Shown here piece after piece: positions 52,771 through 62,407 of a stretch of DNA of 64,000 nucleotides (position 1 is the first letter of the stretch; the number at the start of each line of letters is the position of its first letter). The notes under the pieces are model-generated. The model had not been told where the DNA came from, ran no database searches, and saw only the letters and a program-made list of their open reading frames with translations. Origin of the DNA: Paenibacillus cremeus (GTDB lineage: Bacteria; Bacillota; Bacilli; Paenibacillales; NBRC-103111); NCBI RefSeq assembly GCF_007786445.1, contig NZ_VNJI01000003.1:179230-243229 (forward strand), written 5' to 3'. The position numbers and the translations under genes are program-made.

Positions 52771-52848
52771 GAATATTTTATGTTGCAAATGCAACAATAA
52801 CACATTAAATTTAGTGTATGGTTATTTATTGTATTTGCAACAAAATAT
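52771..52848 (+). promoter_or_regulatory. Promoter region with palindromes upstream of the MarR-paiA-paiB genes
   Basis: TGTTGCAAATGCAACA (52781-52796) is a perfect inverted repeat with a 2-base centre. ATATTTT...TTGCAAAT...ACAATAA recurs in inverted form at 52827-52848 (TTGTATTTGCAACAAAATAT). TTGCAA (52783) and TAAATT (52806) are 17 bases apart and could be the promoter, so a MarR dimer bound here would block it. Confidence 0.55.
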
Positions 52849-52865
52849 GAATATAGGAGTTAATT

Positions 52866-53862
<997 letters not shown>

Positions 53863-53935
53863 CGAGCAGGTTATTAAGTAAACGAAGTGCAGTGACAGAT
53901 TGGTACATTTAAAATAATGAGGAGGAAAGGACCAT

Positions 53936-54547
53936 ATGTATATACCTTCGCATTTTGAAATTAAGGATAGATCCATTGCCTACAGGATAATGAGGGAAAA
54001 TAGTTTTGCTACATTGTTCTCACAACATGACGGAGCGCCCTATGCTACCCATTTGCCATTAATTCTTGATGAAAATCATATGTACCTATACGGGCACTTT
54101 GCTCGTCCCAATCCTCAATGGAAGGACATTGGGAATCAAACTGTGCTAGCTGTATTTCATGGTCCTCATTGTTATATCTCTCCTTCTTGGTATGAGACGA
54201 ATTTGGCCGTTCCAACCTGGAACTATGTGACTGTCCATGCATACGGGGAAGTCGAGCTTATAGATGACGAAAATGAGTTAATGGTTTCCTTAAATGATAT
54301 GGTATTGAAGTACGAATCTCCTAATAGCTCCTACAGCTTGAAGGACATAGACCCCGGTTTTCTGAGTGGTTTGTATAAAGGGGTTCAAGGCTTTAAATTG
54401 AAAATTAACAAAATAGAAGGGAAAGCAAAGCTAAGCCAAAATCATTCCATCCAACGTCAGGAATTGATTATTCAACAGCTTGAAAGAATCAAACATACAG
54501 ACGAGCAAAAAATCTCATCTCTGATGAAACAAAGTCTAGGACATTAA
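53936..54547 (+). CDS. paiB: FMN-binding negative transcriptional regulator PaiB
   Basis: A 203-residue PaiB family protein with the split-barrel FMN-binding fold. [36 protein letters not shown] and [20 protein letters not shown] are the family blocks. GAGGAAAGGACCAT precedes the ATG. In B. subtilis, paiA and paiB form an operon first described as affecting sporulation and protease expression. Here the pair has a MarR gene in front. Confidence 0.9.
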   Translation: MYIPSHFEIKDRSIAYRIMRENSFATLFSQHDGAPYATHLPLILDENHMYLYGHFARPNPQWKDIGNQTVLAVFHGPHCYISPSWYETNLAVPTWNYVTVHAYGEVELIDDENELMVSLNDMVLKYESPNSSYSLKDIDPGFLSGLYKGVQGFKLKINKIEGKAKLSQNHSIQRQELIIQQLERIKHTDEQKISSLMKQSLGH

Positions 54548-54741
54548 GCGGATCCGATGGCTTCTGACATGTAAGATAAGAACATGAAGCGAGAGGAAGG
54601 TAGCGTTATTTGGTCTTATACGGTCGATTTATTCCGTGATTTATCTCCGGGGGCGCGATAATTACCACTACACAGCTCATTTGAGTACCAGGACTGACAC
54701 ATTAGAATACGCGTGGAGAAGAGTGGGGGAGGGGATCAACA

Positions 54742-55158
54742 ATGAAAAATAAAAAGTGGGCAATATTGGTTATTGTCGCACTCTTCATTGTAACTTCAAC
54801 TGGTTGCTTTGGGTCTAAAAAAAATGATGACTTTTCGGAAATAAGTAAAAGTTTAGCCCAACATTCTAACCAATTGAAAGATGAGCTAGGCGTAACATTA
54901 GTTGGTTATGCCGCTGACCCAAAAGAGAATGTATTCAAAATTGGAATAGGCTATGACTCGGCATTGACAGAAATAAGATTAAAACAAATCATTGAAGAAT
55001 ATCTGTCTAATTCCGTTTCGACAATCCAGGGAAGCGACTGGCATCAAAGACTCAAGCCCTATAACCTGATAATTGAACGTATAGGAGATGTTAAAACAAA
55101 CTTCCCCATTTTAGCACATAAAAATGAGCGAGAGACTGATTTGACCTGGGTGAACTGA
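54742..55158 (+). CDS. Small lipoprotein, hypothetical
   Basis: A 138-residue protein with signal peptide KWAILVIVALFIVTSTGC and lipid-modified Cys22. The mature part is one small alpha/beta domain (SQLK-like helix, VTLVGYAADPKENVFKIGIG, then IRLKQIIEEYL). It has no recognised family. GGAGGGGATCAACA precedes the ATG. It is single; the 190 bases before it contain no clear element. Confidence 0.75.
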   Translation: MKNKKWAILVIVALFIVTSTGCFGSKKNDDFSEISKSLAQHSNQLKDELGVTLVGYAADPKENVFKIGIGYDSALTEIRLKQIIEEYLSNSVSTIQGSDWHQRLKPYNLIIERIGDVKTNFPILAHKNERETDLTWVN

Positions 55159-55295
55159 AGAAAGTTAACTAAATTACTTGAATAAGACCACACAAACCTT
55201 GGCTGGCACGGCGATGATTACTCTCTAATTTGCCAGAGTAACACTTCCGCTTCATCTACAATATGATGAAACTAGAAATCTAAAGAGGTGAGCCA

Positions 55296-55742
55296 ATGGC
55301 AGTCGTAAAAGCCAGAAAACAGGATATTGATATGTTGGCAAGGTTGCTTCGAGCTGAAGCTGAGACCGAAGGCGAAATGGGCATGCTCCTTGTTGGAAAT
55401 GTTGGCATTAACCGAATAAGAGCGAATTGCTCCGATTTTAAAGGAATCCGGACAATTCCTCAAATGATCAACCAGCCGCATGCATTCGAAGCGCTGCTTC
55501 ATGGGATGTACTATCAAAACGCAAGAGAGAGGGAACGCCGTCTGGCGCAACGGGTTGTGAATGGGGAGCGGAATTGGCCAGCCGAATTCTCCCTATGGTA
55601 TTTCCGTCCAGGAACGTTCGAAAATCCCGGACCATGTCCGCCAACTTGGTATAATCAGCCGAACGTGGGACGATGGAAGAAGCACTGCTTTTATCAACCG
55701 ACCGTGAAAGAATGTGAAAATGTATATAATACGTTTGGTTGA
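55296..55742 (+). CDS. Cell wall hydrolase, SleB/CwlJ type
   Basis: A 148-residue protein of the Hydrolase_2 family. LARLLRAEAETEGEMGMLLV, with the catalytic-type Glu, then VGNVGINRIRANC and NPGPCPPTWYNQPNVGRWKK are typical of CwlJ, a cortex-lytic enzyme activated in spore germination. Like CwlJ it lacks a signal peptide. AGAGGTGAGCCA precedes the ATG. Its intrinsic terminator, immediately downstream, is split by a mobile element at 55776. No gerQ partner gene is adjacent. Confidence 0.9.
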   Translation: MAVVKARKQDIDMLARLLRAEAETEGEMGMLLVGNVGINRIRANCSDFKGIRTIPQMINQPHAFEALLHGMYYQNARERERRLAQRVVNGERNWPAEFSLWYFRPGTFENPGPCPPTWYNQPNVGRWKKHCFYQPTVKECENVYNTFG

Positions 55743-55764
55743 CAAGAACTTTATCACATTAAGT

Positions 55765-55921
55765 GCCGCGTAAATGGGACCGTTGACAAAGTCCTCGGCT
55801 AATTAAAACGCTGATGATTCACTACAATATATAGTGGATCAACAGCGTTTTTAATTCCAGATGTTGTATCATCCAAAGATGAATTGCCCTTTGTCAACAG
55901 TCCCTAAATCGCGGCTTTTTT
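55765..55921 (+). terminator. Intrinsic terminator of the CwlJ-type gene, split by insertion
   Basis: GCCGCG (55765-55770), TAAAT (55771-55775), then the 129-bp element, then TAAAT (55905-55909), CGCGGC (55910-55915) and TTTTTT. Removing the element and one TAAAT leaves a perfect 6-bp stem with a 5-nt loop and a T-tract 22 bases after the stop codon. Confidence 0.85.
55776..55904. mobile_element. 129-bp MITE-like element with 16-bp terminal inverted repeats
   Basis: The ends are GGGACCGTTGACAAAG and CTTTGTCAACAGTCCC, matching in 15 of 16 positions as inverted repeats, flanked by a TAAAT duplication. There is no ORF. The centre is a hairpin (AACGCTGATGATTCACTA / TAGTGGATCAACAGCGTT) with A-run and T-run flanks, a bidirectional terminator. 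A related copy lies at 37542-37634. The parent insertion sequence is not in the window, and I do not assign its family. Confidence 0.85.
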
Positions 55922-55959
55922 GGTTTTAGTGGAAGTTGAGCCTGTCGATCGACGAGCAT

Positions 55960-56064
55960 GTCAAGTAGACAGTGGCAGGAATCACCATGAACAAAGGGCC
56001 TTAGTCCGGTAGAAAACCGAACTAAGGCTGCATAAGGATCCTTCTTAAAAACTGTCTACTTGAC
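55960..56064. repeat. 105-bp inverted-repeat element with internal hairpin
   Basis: GTCAAGTAGACAGT (55960-55973) and ACTGTCTACTTGAC (56051-56064) are perfect 14-bp inverted repeats. Between them GCCTTAGTCCGGT and ACCGAACTAAGGC form a second hairpin with one mismatch. No ORF or obvious target duplication is seen. It may be a second small non-autonomous mobile element or a folded RNA. Confidence 0.55.
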
Positions 56065-56147
56065 GGGGGGAAGTTCAATATTAGCTGCTGCACAAATTGT
56101 GATGAATCAAAGTATAAAGTTTCCCGAGTCTACCGGGACGAGGAATC

Positions 56148-56185
56148 ATAAAACATATTTAAGGGCACCTTCTATGGGTGCCCTT
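56148..56185 (-). terminator. Intrinsic terminator of the GH127 gene
   Basis: On the minus strand AAGGGCACC(C) pairs with GGTGCCCTT around ATAGAA, followed by the T-rich AAATATGTTTTATG. Confidence 0.7.
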
Positions 56186-56233
56186 GTCTGATCTCAAAGC
56201 GAATTGAAGATTCACCGACTACACCGGTAAGTC

Positions 56234-58204
56234 TCATTCATGGCAAGTGCGGATCCAGACGGACATTTCACCGGGCGTCCGATTTCCCCACAAATAATAA
56301 GGTACTGCCTTTATTATCACAGGTTCGGCTGAACGCGATTGCGTGAGCGGACGGTATGGCGTATCCGCCTGCCAGGAGGTTTGATCATCGAGACGGCCTT
56401 TCGCTTCGACGAGTATTGCCCCGCCAAGCAGTTCGTTGTCGAAATGGGATTGGAGATTCGCTTCACGAATAACGGATATAGATGAGAGCGAGCCTCCATT
56501 GTCTGTTTCCTCCAAACAATAAATAAACGGACCGCGCTCAATAGCGGCTTTACCTGCATTGGCCCGAATCTGTGGATGCGCGGCTATCCATTGTGCTTCG
56601 AGAGCAGGTTCCCATTCTACGATGTCACCTTTGTTCCAAAGTCTGTTGACAGTTGCATAACCATTTGTAACTTCATAGCTCGATTCAGCGCCGTTAATTT
56701 TCATTACAGCCTTCCCGTAGCACCATGATGGAATACGCACTGCGAGTGTAAAAGGGGCCCCCGTTACGGCGGCTAATTCCAGTTTCACATAGCCTTCCCA
56801 AGGCAGGCGTGATTCCTGCTTCATAGCTACCTGACCTGCGGCTAGCTTGAACTGCGCCTCGCTGCCAATGAATAAATGCGTATAAATCGCATTATCTTTG
56901 GTGGAAGCCGTGTAGATATATTCGTTCAAAGAGCTAAGCAACCGAGCAACATTCGGCGGACAACAGGAGCAGCCGAACCACTTTTGTCTCACTGCCTTCA
57001 CATGACGACGGCCCGGGTTTTTCTCAGAGGCTTCAGGCCACACTTCTAGCGGATTGACATAAAAGTAATGCTTACCGTCTTGTGACATACTTCCAATGAC
57101 ATTGTTGTATAGCGCTCGTTCCAGAACATCAGCATACTCGCTCTTCACTTCCAGCTCCAGCATGCGGCGTGCGAAGAATATAAGACCTATAGAAGCGCAT
57201 GTTTCCGCATATACAGTATCGTTCGGTAAGTCATAATCGAAGGAGAATGCTTCGCCGTGATGGGTTGAACCGATCCCTCCGGTTATATACATTTGCTTTT
57301 TCGTCATGTTTTCCCATAAACGGCGACTCGCTTCGAGCAGTCCTTGATCATTCGTTAAATGTGCAAGATCAGCCATTGCGGTATACATATACACCGCACG
57401 GACGGAGTGTCCAACCGCCACTTCCTGCTCACGGACGGGCTTATGTGCCTGATTGTAGGATAGCTGCTCGACGGTAGGTAGCTTTATCTTTTTATCTGCC
57501 CAAATGCTGTACCCGTCCCTCTGTTTGCATTCTTCAATTAGATAGTTCGGCGTGGTACCACGTTCATTAATGAAAAACTGTGCCAATTTCAAATAACGTT
57601 GTTCACCTGTCGTTTTAAACAGTTTCACAAGTGCAAGTTCGATCTCTTGGTGACCATCATATCCTCGCAGTTTACCTGGTTCGCCACCAAAAACAGTGCT
57701 GATATAATCGGCTAATTTACAAGCCACGTCAAGCACCTTCCGTTTTCCCGTAGCTGTAAAATAGGCTACTGCCGCCTCTATCATATGGCCAGCACAGTAC
57801 AATTCGTGAGCTTCATATAAATTTGTCCACTGGTTGCCTGGTTCTTTAATCGTATAATAGGTATTTAAATAACCGTTCGTATGCTGGGCTTCTGAAATCA
57901 GTTCAATCAACTCATCCGCAATCCGCTCTAGAATAGGGTCAGGGTGATTAGCGAGCGAATAACCTACTGCTTCAAGCCATTTTGCCACATCGCTGTCCTG
58001 AAATACCATACCTCCATATTTACCTTCTTCTCTTCCAGCTGCAATCCGGAAATTACGAATCGCATAGCTTGGCTCAGCATCTGGTATCCGGTCGTTGAGG
58101 GCCTCCCATTGATAGGGGATCACTGTCTCACGAACCAACGCTGTAAACCGGTTCCAAAATCCATCCATTATTCGAACTTGCTGCACGCTTGTTGGAAGCT
58201 CCAA
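56234..58204 (-). CDS. GH127 family glycoside hydrolase (beta-L-arabinofuranosidase-like)
   Basis: About 656 residues, the usual GH127 length. The zinc/cysteine active site is intact: YAETCASIGLIFFARR supplies Glu-x-Cys, and KWFGCSCCPPNVARLL supplies the Cys cluster with the thiol nucleophile known from HypBA1. The (alpha/alpha)6 barrel precedes and beta domains follow. It should release beta-linked L-arabinofuranose in the cytoplasm, since no signal peptide is visible. The frame opens at 58228, but TTG 58204 (LELPTSVQQVRI) is chosen because AGGAGG lies 8 bases upstream. It faces the same direction as the SGNH esterase gene, 300 bases upstream of it. Confidence 0.9.
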   Translation of the reverse strand: MELPTSVQQVRIMDGFWNRFTALVRETVIPYQWEALNDRIPDAEPSYAIRNFRIAAGREEGKYGGMVFQDSDVAKWLEAVGYSLANHPDPILERIADELIELISEAQHTNGYLNTYYTIKEPGNQWTNLYEAHELYCAGHMIEAAVAYFTATGKRKVLDVACKLADYISTVFGGEPGKLRGYDGHQEIELALVKLFKTTGEQRYLKLAQFFINERGTTPNYLIEECKQRDGYSIWADKKIKLPTVEQLSYNQAHKPVREQEVAVGHSVRAVYMYTAMADLAHLTNDQGLLEASRRLWENMTKKQMYITGGIGSTHHGEAFSFDYDLPNDTVYAETCASIGLIFFARRMLELEVKSEYADVLERALYNNVIGSMSQDGKHYFYVNPLEVWPEASEKNPGRRHVKAVRQKWFGCSCCPPNVARLLSSLNEYIYTASTKDNAIYTHLFIGSEAQFKLAAGQVAMKQESRLPWEGYVKLELAAVTGAPFTLAVRIPSWCYGKAVMKINGAESSYEVTNGYATVNRLWNKGDIVEWEPALEAQWIAAHPQIRANAGKAAIERGPFIYCLEETDNGGSLSSISVIREANLQSHFDNELLGGAILVEAKGRLDDQTSWQADTPYRPLTQSRSAEPVIIKAVPYYLWGNRTPGEMSVWIRTCHE

Positions 58205-58507
58205 ATGTATTCCCTCCTGACAACTCAAATCATTTTTTATGACTTTTGATAGCTGTGCTCCTTTAGTTTATCTTTGAAATAACTGATAAGCTATAAATTA
58301 AACCAACCTCTTTTTTATAAAATTTAACACAGTATAGGAGAATGTTAGCGAGTGAGCGAACAGGGCTTCAACTGCAGGGATATCACCATTAAAGTTCAGG
58401 AAACAATATTCACCATAGTTGCCTTAGCTGCTCTAAGTGGATATGATGAGACCTTGTCAGGGGGCAGCTTTCCCCGAAGATTGATTTTTCGGGATAGGGT
58501 GCTAGTC

Positions 58508-59563
58508 CTATCTGCTAAGAAATGCGCTCATACGTTTGGCCAAATTTTCGCCGATGAGAATATGACCGTAATCGGAAGGATGAATCAAATCCGCCGCCAA
58601 TGCGGAAAAATCGGGAAGCAAATCATGGCCCTCGATCAAATGCAGATTCGGCAGTTGAAGTTCACGGTGTAGGCGGCGAAGTACGTCCGCAAATTCGAGG
58701 TTAGCTCTCGTTAAGATGTGGTTCCCTGCAACAAGCCGGTCAGAAGAGTTCGGAAACAGGGTGATCAAGAAGACAGGCTTGCCGGGATGGGCGGCGGTCA
58801 TGCTTCTCACCAAATAATGAGCCCTCTCTGCAAATTGCTCTGTCGTAAATATTCCGCGCATATTCACACCCAGTTCGAGAGTCGCGACATCCCACCCTTG
58901 ATGGTCGGTGAAAAAGTCTGCGGTTTCCTTTTCACAGAAGCATGAACCTCCGAGGCCTTTGTTCAACACATCGAAGCCGAGCCGCCGGGCTGCCTGCTGG
59001 ATATAACTGTTGTGATTGACTGTCGCTCCGGAGCCATGGGTAATGGATGAGCCGTAAGCGAGCCAGCGGATAGCGGGGAGTTCCTCGGACACGGGAGGTC
59101 TAACGGGGTGGCCGAACGTTTCCAGATGGTGGAATACAACTTGAAATCCGGCGCCTGCCACATAGCTACGGCTTACGAAGATACGCCAGACATCGGGGGA
59201 AAATCGCCCTGTTCTTAATGACTCCCCGGTCACTTCAGCAAACTGTTCGTTTCTCTCCAATTGCAGAGTATGTAACCGTCCGGATTGGAGACGATGCATT
59301 GAATGAAAAAAGTCCCCATTGTAAACGACGATGTCTCCTTCATCCATCGGAGCGGAAAGCGTGATTCTCACACGACCAGAGGTGGTAACAAAGCGCATTT
59401 CGCATCCGGTGGACATGGATGATACGTAACGGCCTCTTTCATCGTATCCTTCACCTAAACGGTCCCTCACTTTTTTCGGATAACGCTGCAAAACAAATCC
59501 GGCCATTCCCGGCAGCTGCTCAAGCTCCTCCACATTATGAAAATTAATTTTATCGTGTACCAT
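58508..59563 (-). CDS. SGNH/GDSL-type esterase
   Basis: A 351-residue protein. After an N-terminal beta-sandwich (about 1-155), the SGNH core shows WLAYGSSITHGSGA with the catalytic Ser, GLGGSCFC with Gly, ELGVNMRG with Asn, and DLIHPSDYGH with Asp and His. This two-domain layout is that of carbohydrate esterases that deacetylate polysaccharides. GGAGTGAAGTTCTC precedes the ATG. It sits just upstream of GH127 on the same strand, so both probably work on arabinose-containing plant glycans (inference). The 280 bases between them hold no other gene I can support. Confidence 0.86.
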   Translation of the reverse strand: MVHDKINFHNVEELEQLPGMAGFVLQRYPKKVRDRLGEGYDERGRYVSSMSTGCEMRFVTTSGRVRITLSAPMDEGDIVVYNGDFFHSMHRLQSGRLHTLQLERNEQFAEVTGESLRTGRFSPDVWRIFVSRSYVAGAGFQVVFHHLETFGHPVRPPVSEELPAIRWLAYGSSITHGSGATVNHNSYIQQAARRLGFDVLNKGLGGSCFCEKETADFFTDHQGWDVATLELGVNMRGIFTTEQFAERAHYLVRSMTAAHPGKPVFLITLFPNSSDRLVAGNHILTRANLEFADVLRRLHRELQLPNLHLIEGHDLLPDFSALAADLIHPSDYGHILIGENLAKRMSAFLSR

Positions 59564-59651
59564 GAGAACTTCACTCCTTATGCTCGGATGTTAGTATATT
59601 CTAAAAAGAATTCTTGTTTCCTGCATCCTGCTTAATGTGACTTAACAGAAA

Positions 59652-59700
59652 AGAGTTCAACCTGTAAAAACAGGCTGAACTCAAATAAGCTTTTGAATGT
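59652..59700 (-). terminator. Terminator of the methyltransferase gene
   Basis: GAGTTCAACCTG pairs with CAGGCTGAACTC around TAAAAA. It lies just downstream of the minus-strand stop; the T-tract is modest. Confidence 0.65.
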
Positions 59701-59726
59701 GGCCAACGTTTGCGTTTTGGCAAGCT

Positions 59727-60332
59727 TTATTGCTTTTGAAAGATAGCATGATTCCCTCGTATAACCACTTTTTTATACCATCCTGGTAATTGTTCAGCCA
59801 ATAAGGTGGGCCCAGGCCAGCTTGGAACATCGTCAAAAATCATATATCCCCCGGAAGCGACGAATGGACTCCAAAATTCAAAATCCCGCCTTACAGACAA
59901 ATAATCATGGGCTGCATCAATGTAGATCATACCTATACTTCGTGATATCGGCCATCGGCGCGAGGCCTCCATACTATCCATCGGAATGGGCTCTATATAA
60001 TCCAATAAATTTAAACCTCTCATATTTTCGATAAACTCATTGTATAGCTGGCCTTCTTTAAAGTGCTGCAGCATCCCTTGATGCTCTTCTGAGCCTTTCC
60101 ACGTATCTACAGCATATACACGCCCCTCCCCCCGGTCTTTTATGGCAGAGGCTAAACATACCGTTGATTTCCCTCGCCATGACCCTACTTCCACGATATT
60201 TGGCACAGGGGCTTTTAGGGCGTATCTATATAGATTCTCGACCCCGTCATCGTTTAACCATCCATGTATGGAACCAACCGCTGGTCTAATTTGTGCTATA
60301 CGCGTAGAAATCTCATTTTCCGAAAGCGTCAT
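59727..60332 (-). CDS. Class I SAM-dependent methyltransferase
   Basis: A 201-residue methyltransferase of the Methyltransf_24 type. The SAM-binding motif I is NIVEVGSWRGKSTVCLASAI, the acidic end of strand two is VYAVDTWKGSEEH, and SIGMIYIDAAHDYLSVRRDF is the strand-four region with the family's DAxHxY motif. Such enzymes often methylate glycans or natural products. AGGAGCTGATTAG precedes the ATG. It stands alone, so the substrate is not suggested by context. The following 60333-60677 region has only a doubtful minus-strand open frame. Confidence 0.85.
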   Translation of the reverse strand: MTLSENEISTRIAQIRPAVGSIHGWLNDDGVENLYRYALKAPVPNIVEVGSWRGKSTVCLASAIKDRGEGRVYAVDTWKGSEEHQGMLQHFKEGQLYNEFIENMRGLNLLDYIEPIPMDSMEASRRWPISRSIGMIYIDAAHDYLSVRRDFEFWSPFVASGGYMIFDDVPSWPGPTLLAEQLPGWYKKVVIRGNHAIFQKQ

Positions 60333-60677
60333 CTAATCAGCTCCTATTCTATGATTTTACAAGTTATTCAGTTTACGAGAATTGCGATACTACGAAACAC
60401 CTAATTTTTTGACAGTTGCAAAGATTTCACGTCTGCAAATTCGCAAGCGATGCGATGTTCTTTTGGTTTGCAGAGTAACACATTCTCAACAATAAAAGTC
60501 AGATAATGACAGCAATCTTCGAGCACATTTTCTCTAGTGAATTGGTAACCTATTGATTGATTAAGAGATTTCATTGTCAATTGCGAATAAATCAAATGCG
60601 AGAAAGAGGGAACGATGGCGTAACAGGAAAACAACGGGACAGCTCTTAATCAGAAAATTGAAAAGGAGAAGACTATT

Positions 60678-60959
60678 ATGCAAATCAAAAAGAAAATCGA
60701 TATTGATATGATCTTGGACAATTTCTCCTCGATAGCTCAATGGGACACTCTAGGCCAAAAGCATTATTTCGTTTTTGAAGACCGTAAACGTGGTGGCCAA
60801 TGGACATTAATGAGTTATTCTAATGAGAGATTTAGTGTTCACGGAATCGGAGAAAATTACTTCGATGAAAGTGAGTCATTTTTTGAAGATCGCAATGACG
60901 TATTGTCGTTCTTATGGGAGCACCGTTCAGCTTTCAATTACTCCTCAAAACAAGGGTGA
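60678..60959 (+). CDS. Small hypothetical protein
   Basis: A 93-residue acidic and aromatic protein (QWDTLGQKHYFVFEDRKRGG, GENYFDESESFFEDRNDVLS, then FLWEHRS). No signal peptide, membrane segment or Cys. AAAAGGAGAAGACTATT precedes the ATG, a good ribosome site, so it is likely expressed. No family is recognised. The M20 gene follows after 100 bases. Confidence 0.65.
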   Translation: MQIKKKIDIDMILDNFSSIAQWDTLGQKHYFVFEDRKRGGQWTLMSYSNERFSVHGIGENYFDESESFFEDRNDVLSFLWEHRSAFNYSSKQG

Positions 60960-61059
60960 AGGGGAGTTAACGGGCAGAGCTCAGTAAAGACCCCCTGTGG
61001 GTGCCGCGGGGATCCGGATCGTAAGAAATGGGAGTTGAAGTGAATGGAGGGGGACGAAG

Positions 61060-62199
61060 ATGGGCTTGGATTTGATTGCAGTTCGGCGGGACTTGCACAT
61101 GCATCCAGAAACTGCCTTTCACGAGCACCGTACAGCGCAAGTAATCGAAGAGCATTTGCATCGAATGGGTTTGGAAACCCGCCGCTGTGCTGGGACAGGA
61201 GTCGTAGCCGACATTGATGGGTTGAAACCGGGGCCGACGGTGGCGCTGCGTGCGGACATCGACGCACTGCCAGTGGAGGAAGCCACGGGCTTCGATTATG
61301 CAAGCCTCATTCCCGGCAGCATGCATGCCTGTGGCCACGATGCACATACTGCCATCGTCCTCGGTGCCGCAGAGCTACTCCTGCAGAGACGTTCCGAGAT
61401 CAAAGGAAGGGTACGTTTGATATTTCAGCCTGCGGAAGAAGTTGCGGAAGGTGCAAAGCTTATGATCGAGCAGGGGGTTCTGGATGGTGTCAACGTCATC
61501 TACGGGTTGCACGTCGCCTCATTTTTGCCGTTCGGCAAGATTGCATTCAGAACAGGGATGGGACAGATGGCAGCGGCGGATCGGTTTACCGTAACCATTG
61601 GCGGAAAGGGGGGCGCCGCCGGATTGCCGCATCTGACAACAGATCCTCTTGTGGCGGCTGCGGGAGTGATACTGGGGCTTCAAACTGCGGTCAGCAGAGC
61701 GATCAACCCTGTCGAACCGGTTGTAGTCAGCATTGGACGACTTGCCGGGGCTGACGCATACAATGTCATTCCGGAGCAAATCGAGCTGGAAGGCACAACC
61801 CGATATTTCAATCCACAGGTCGGAACTGCGCTGCCTGCCTTGCTGCAGACCATCGCTTGTAATATAGCTTCAGGCTACCGCTGCACAGCGGAGCTCCATT
61901 ATTGGAGTATGTGTCCTCCTGTTGTCAACGCGGATCGTCCGTCGCGACTAGCACGGAGAGCGGCCGTTCAAATCGTTGGGGAATCGAATGTCTTGGAATC
62001 GCCGCAGATTATGCCAAGTGACGATTTTGCCGTCTACCAGCAGCACGTGGATGGGTGTTATGTTTTAGTTGGCGCGGAAGGCCCTTACGCTCACCATCAT
62101 CCTAAGTTTACTATTGATGAGCGATGCTTGTCCGTCGGAGCCGAGTGGATGGCGAGGGCGGCGCTCGAATCGTTGCAAGAAGTATGGGGCACGACATGA
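61060..62199 (+). CDS. M20-family amidohydrolase / N-acyl amino acid deacylase
   Basis: A 379-residue M20D metallopeptidase. RRDLHMHPETAFHE is the N-terminal signature, SMHACGHDAHTA holds the metal-binding Cys/His pair, FQPAEEVAEGA the Glu residues, LHVASF the next His, and HHHPKFTIDE the last His. It hydrolyses N-acyl or amide bonds of amino acid derivatives such as hippurate or indole-acetyl amino acids; the substrate is not decided. GAGGGGGACGAAG precedes the ATG. A strong hairpin follows. Confidence 0.9.
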   Translation: MGLDLIAVRRDLHMHPETAFHEHRTAQVIEEHLHRMGLETRRCAGTGVVADIDGLKPGPTVALRADIDALPVEEATGFDYASLIPGSMHACGHDAHTAIVLGAAELLLQRRSEIKGRVRLIFQPAEEVAEGAKLMIEQGVLDGVNVIYGLHVASFLPFGKIAFRTGMGQMAAADRFTVTIGGKGGAAGLPHLTTDPLVAAAGVILGLQTAVSRAINPVEPVVVSIGRLAGADAYNVIPEQIELEGTTRYFNPQVGTALPALLQTIACNIASGYRCTAELHYWSMCPPVVNADRPSRLARRAAVQIVGESNVLESPQIMPSDDFAVYQQHVDGCYVLVGAEGPYAHHHPKFTIDERCLSVGAEWMARAALESLQEVWGTT

Positions 62200-62258
62200 C
62201 GATGCCGATTACGTGTTGTGGTTAACCCAACAACAATTGACTACCGGAGAATGATAGC

Positions 62259-62293
62259 GGAGGAGCTTGCGACAGCAGCTCCTCCTTGGTTTT
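62259..62293 (+). terminator. Intrinsic terminator after the amidohydrolase gene
   Basis: GGAGGAGCT pairs with AGCTCCTCC, then TTGGTTTTG. Confidence 0.75.
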
Positions 62294-62304
62294 GTTGAAG
62301 TAAC

Positions 62305-62368
62305 GGGCCGACAAGGTTGGGCCAACCCAGATGTTCTGTCAAGAATGACTCATGGGTCGGCCCTTTGG
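62305..62368. repeat. Long stem-loop between convergent genes
   Basis: GGGCCGAC (62305-62312) pairs with GTCGGCCC (62356-62363); inside, GGTTGGGCCAACC is itself self-complementary. It is followed by TTT only. It may be a backup terminator for the convergent genes or a small repeat. Confidence 0.4.
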
Positions 62369-62407
62369 AAGTTCATAGCTGAGGTAACTATAGGAGCACC
62401 TAACTGT

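Noticed and set aside
58352..58672. 106-codon plus-strand frame in the gap between GH127 and SGNH genes
   Set aside because: Half of it is antisense to the SGNH gene, it has no good ribosome site and no family. The first 150 bases could still code, but I cannot support it.
60401..60634. 77-codon minus-strand frame in the gap after the methyltransferase
   Set aside because: No ribosome site at either Met, no recognisable domain and AT-rich surroundings.
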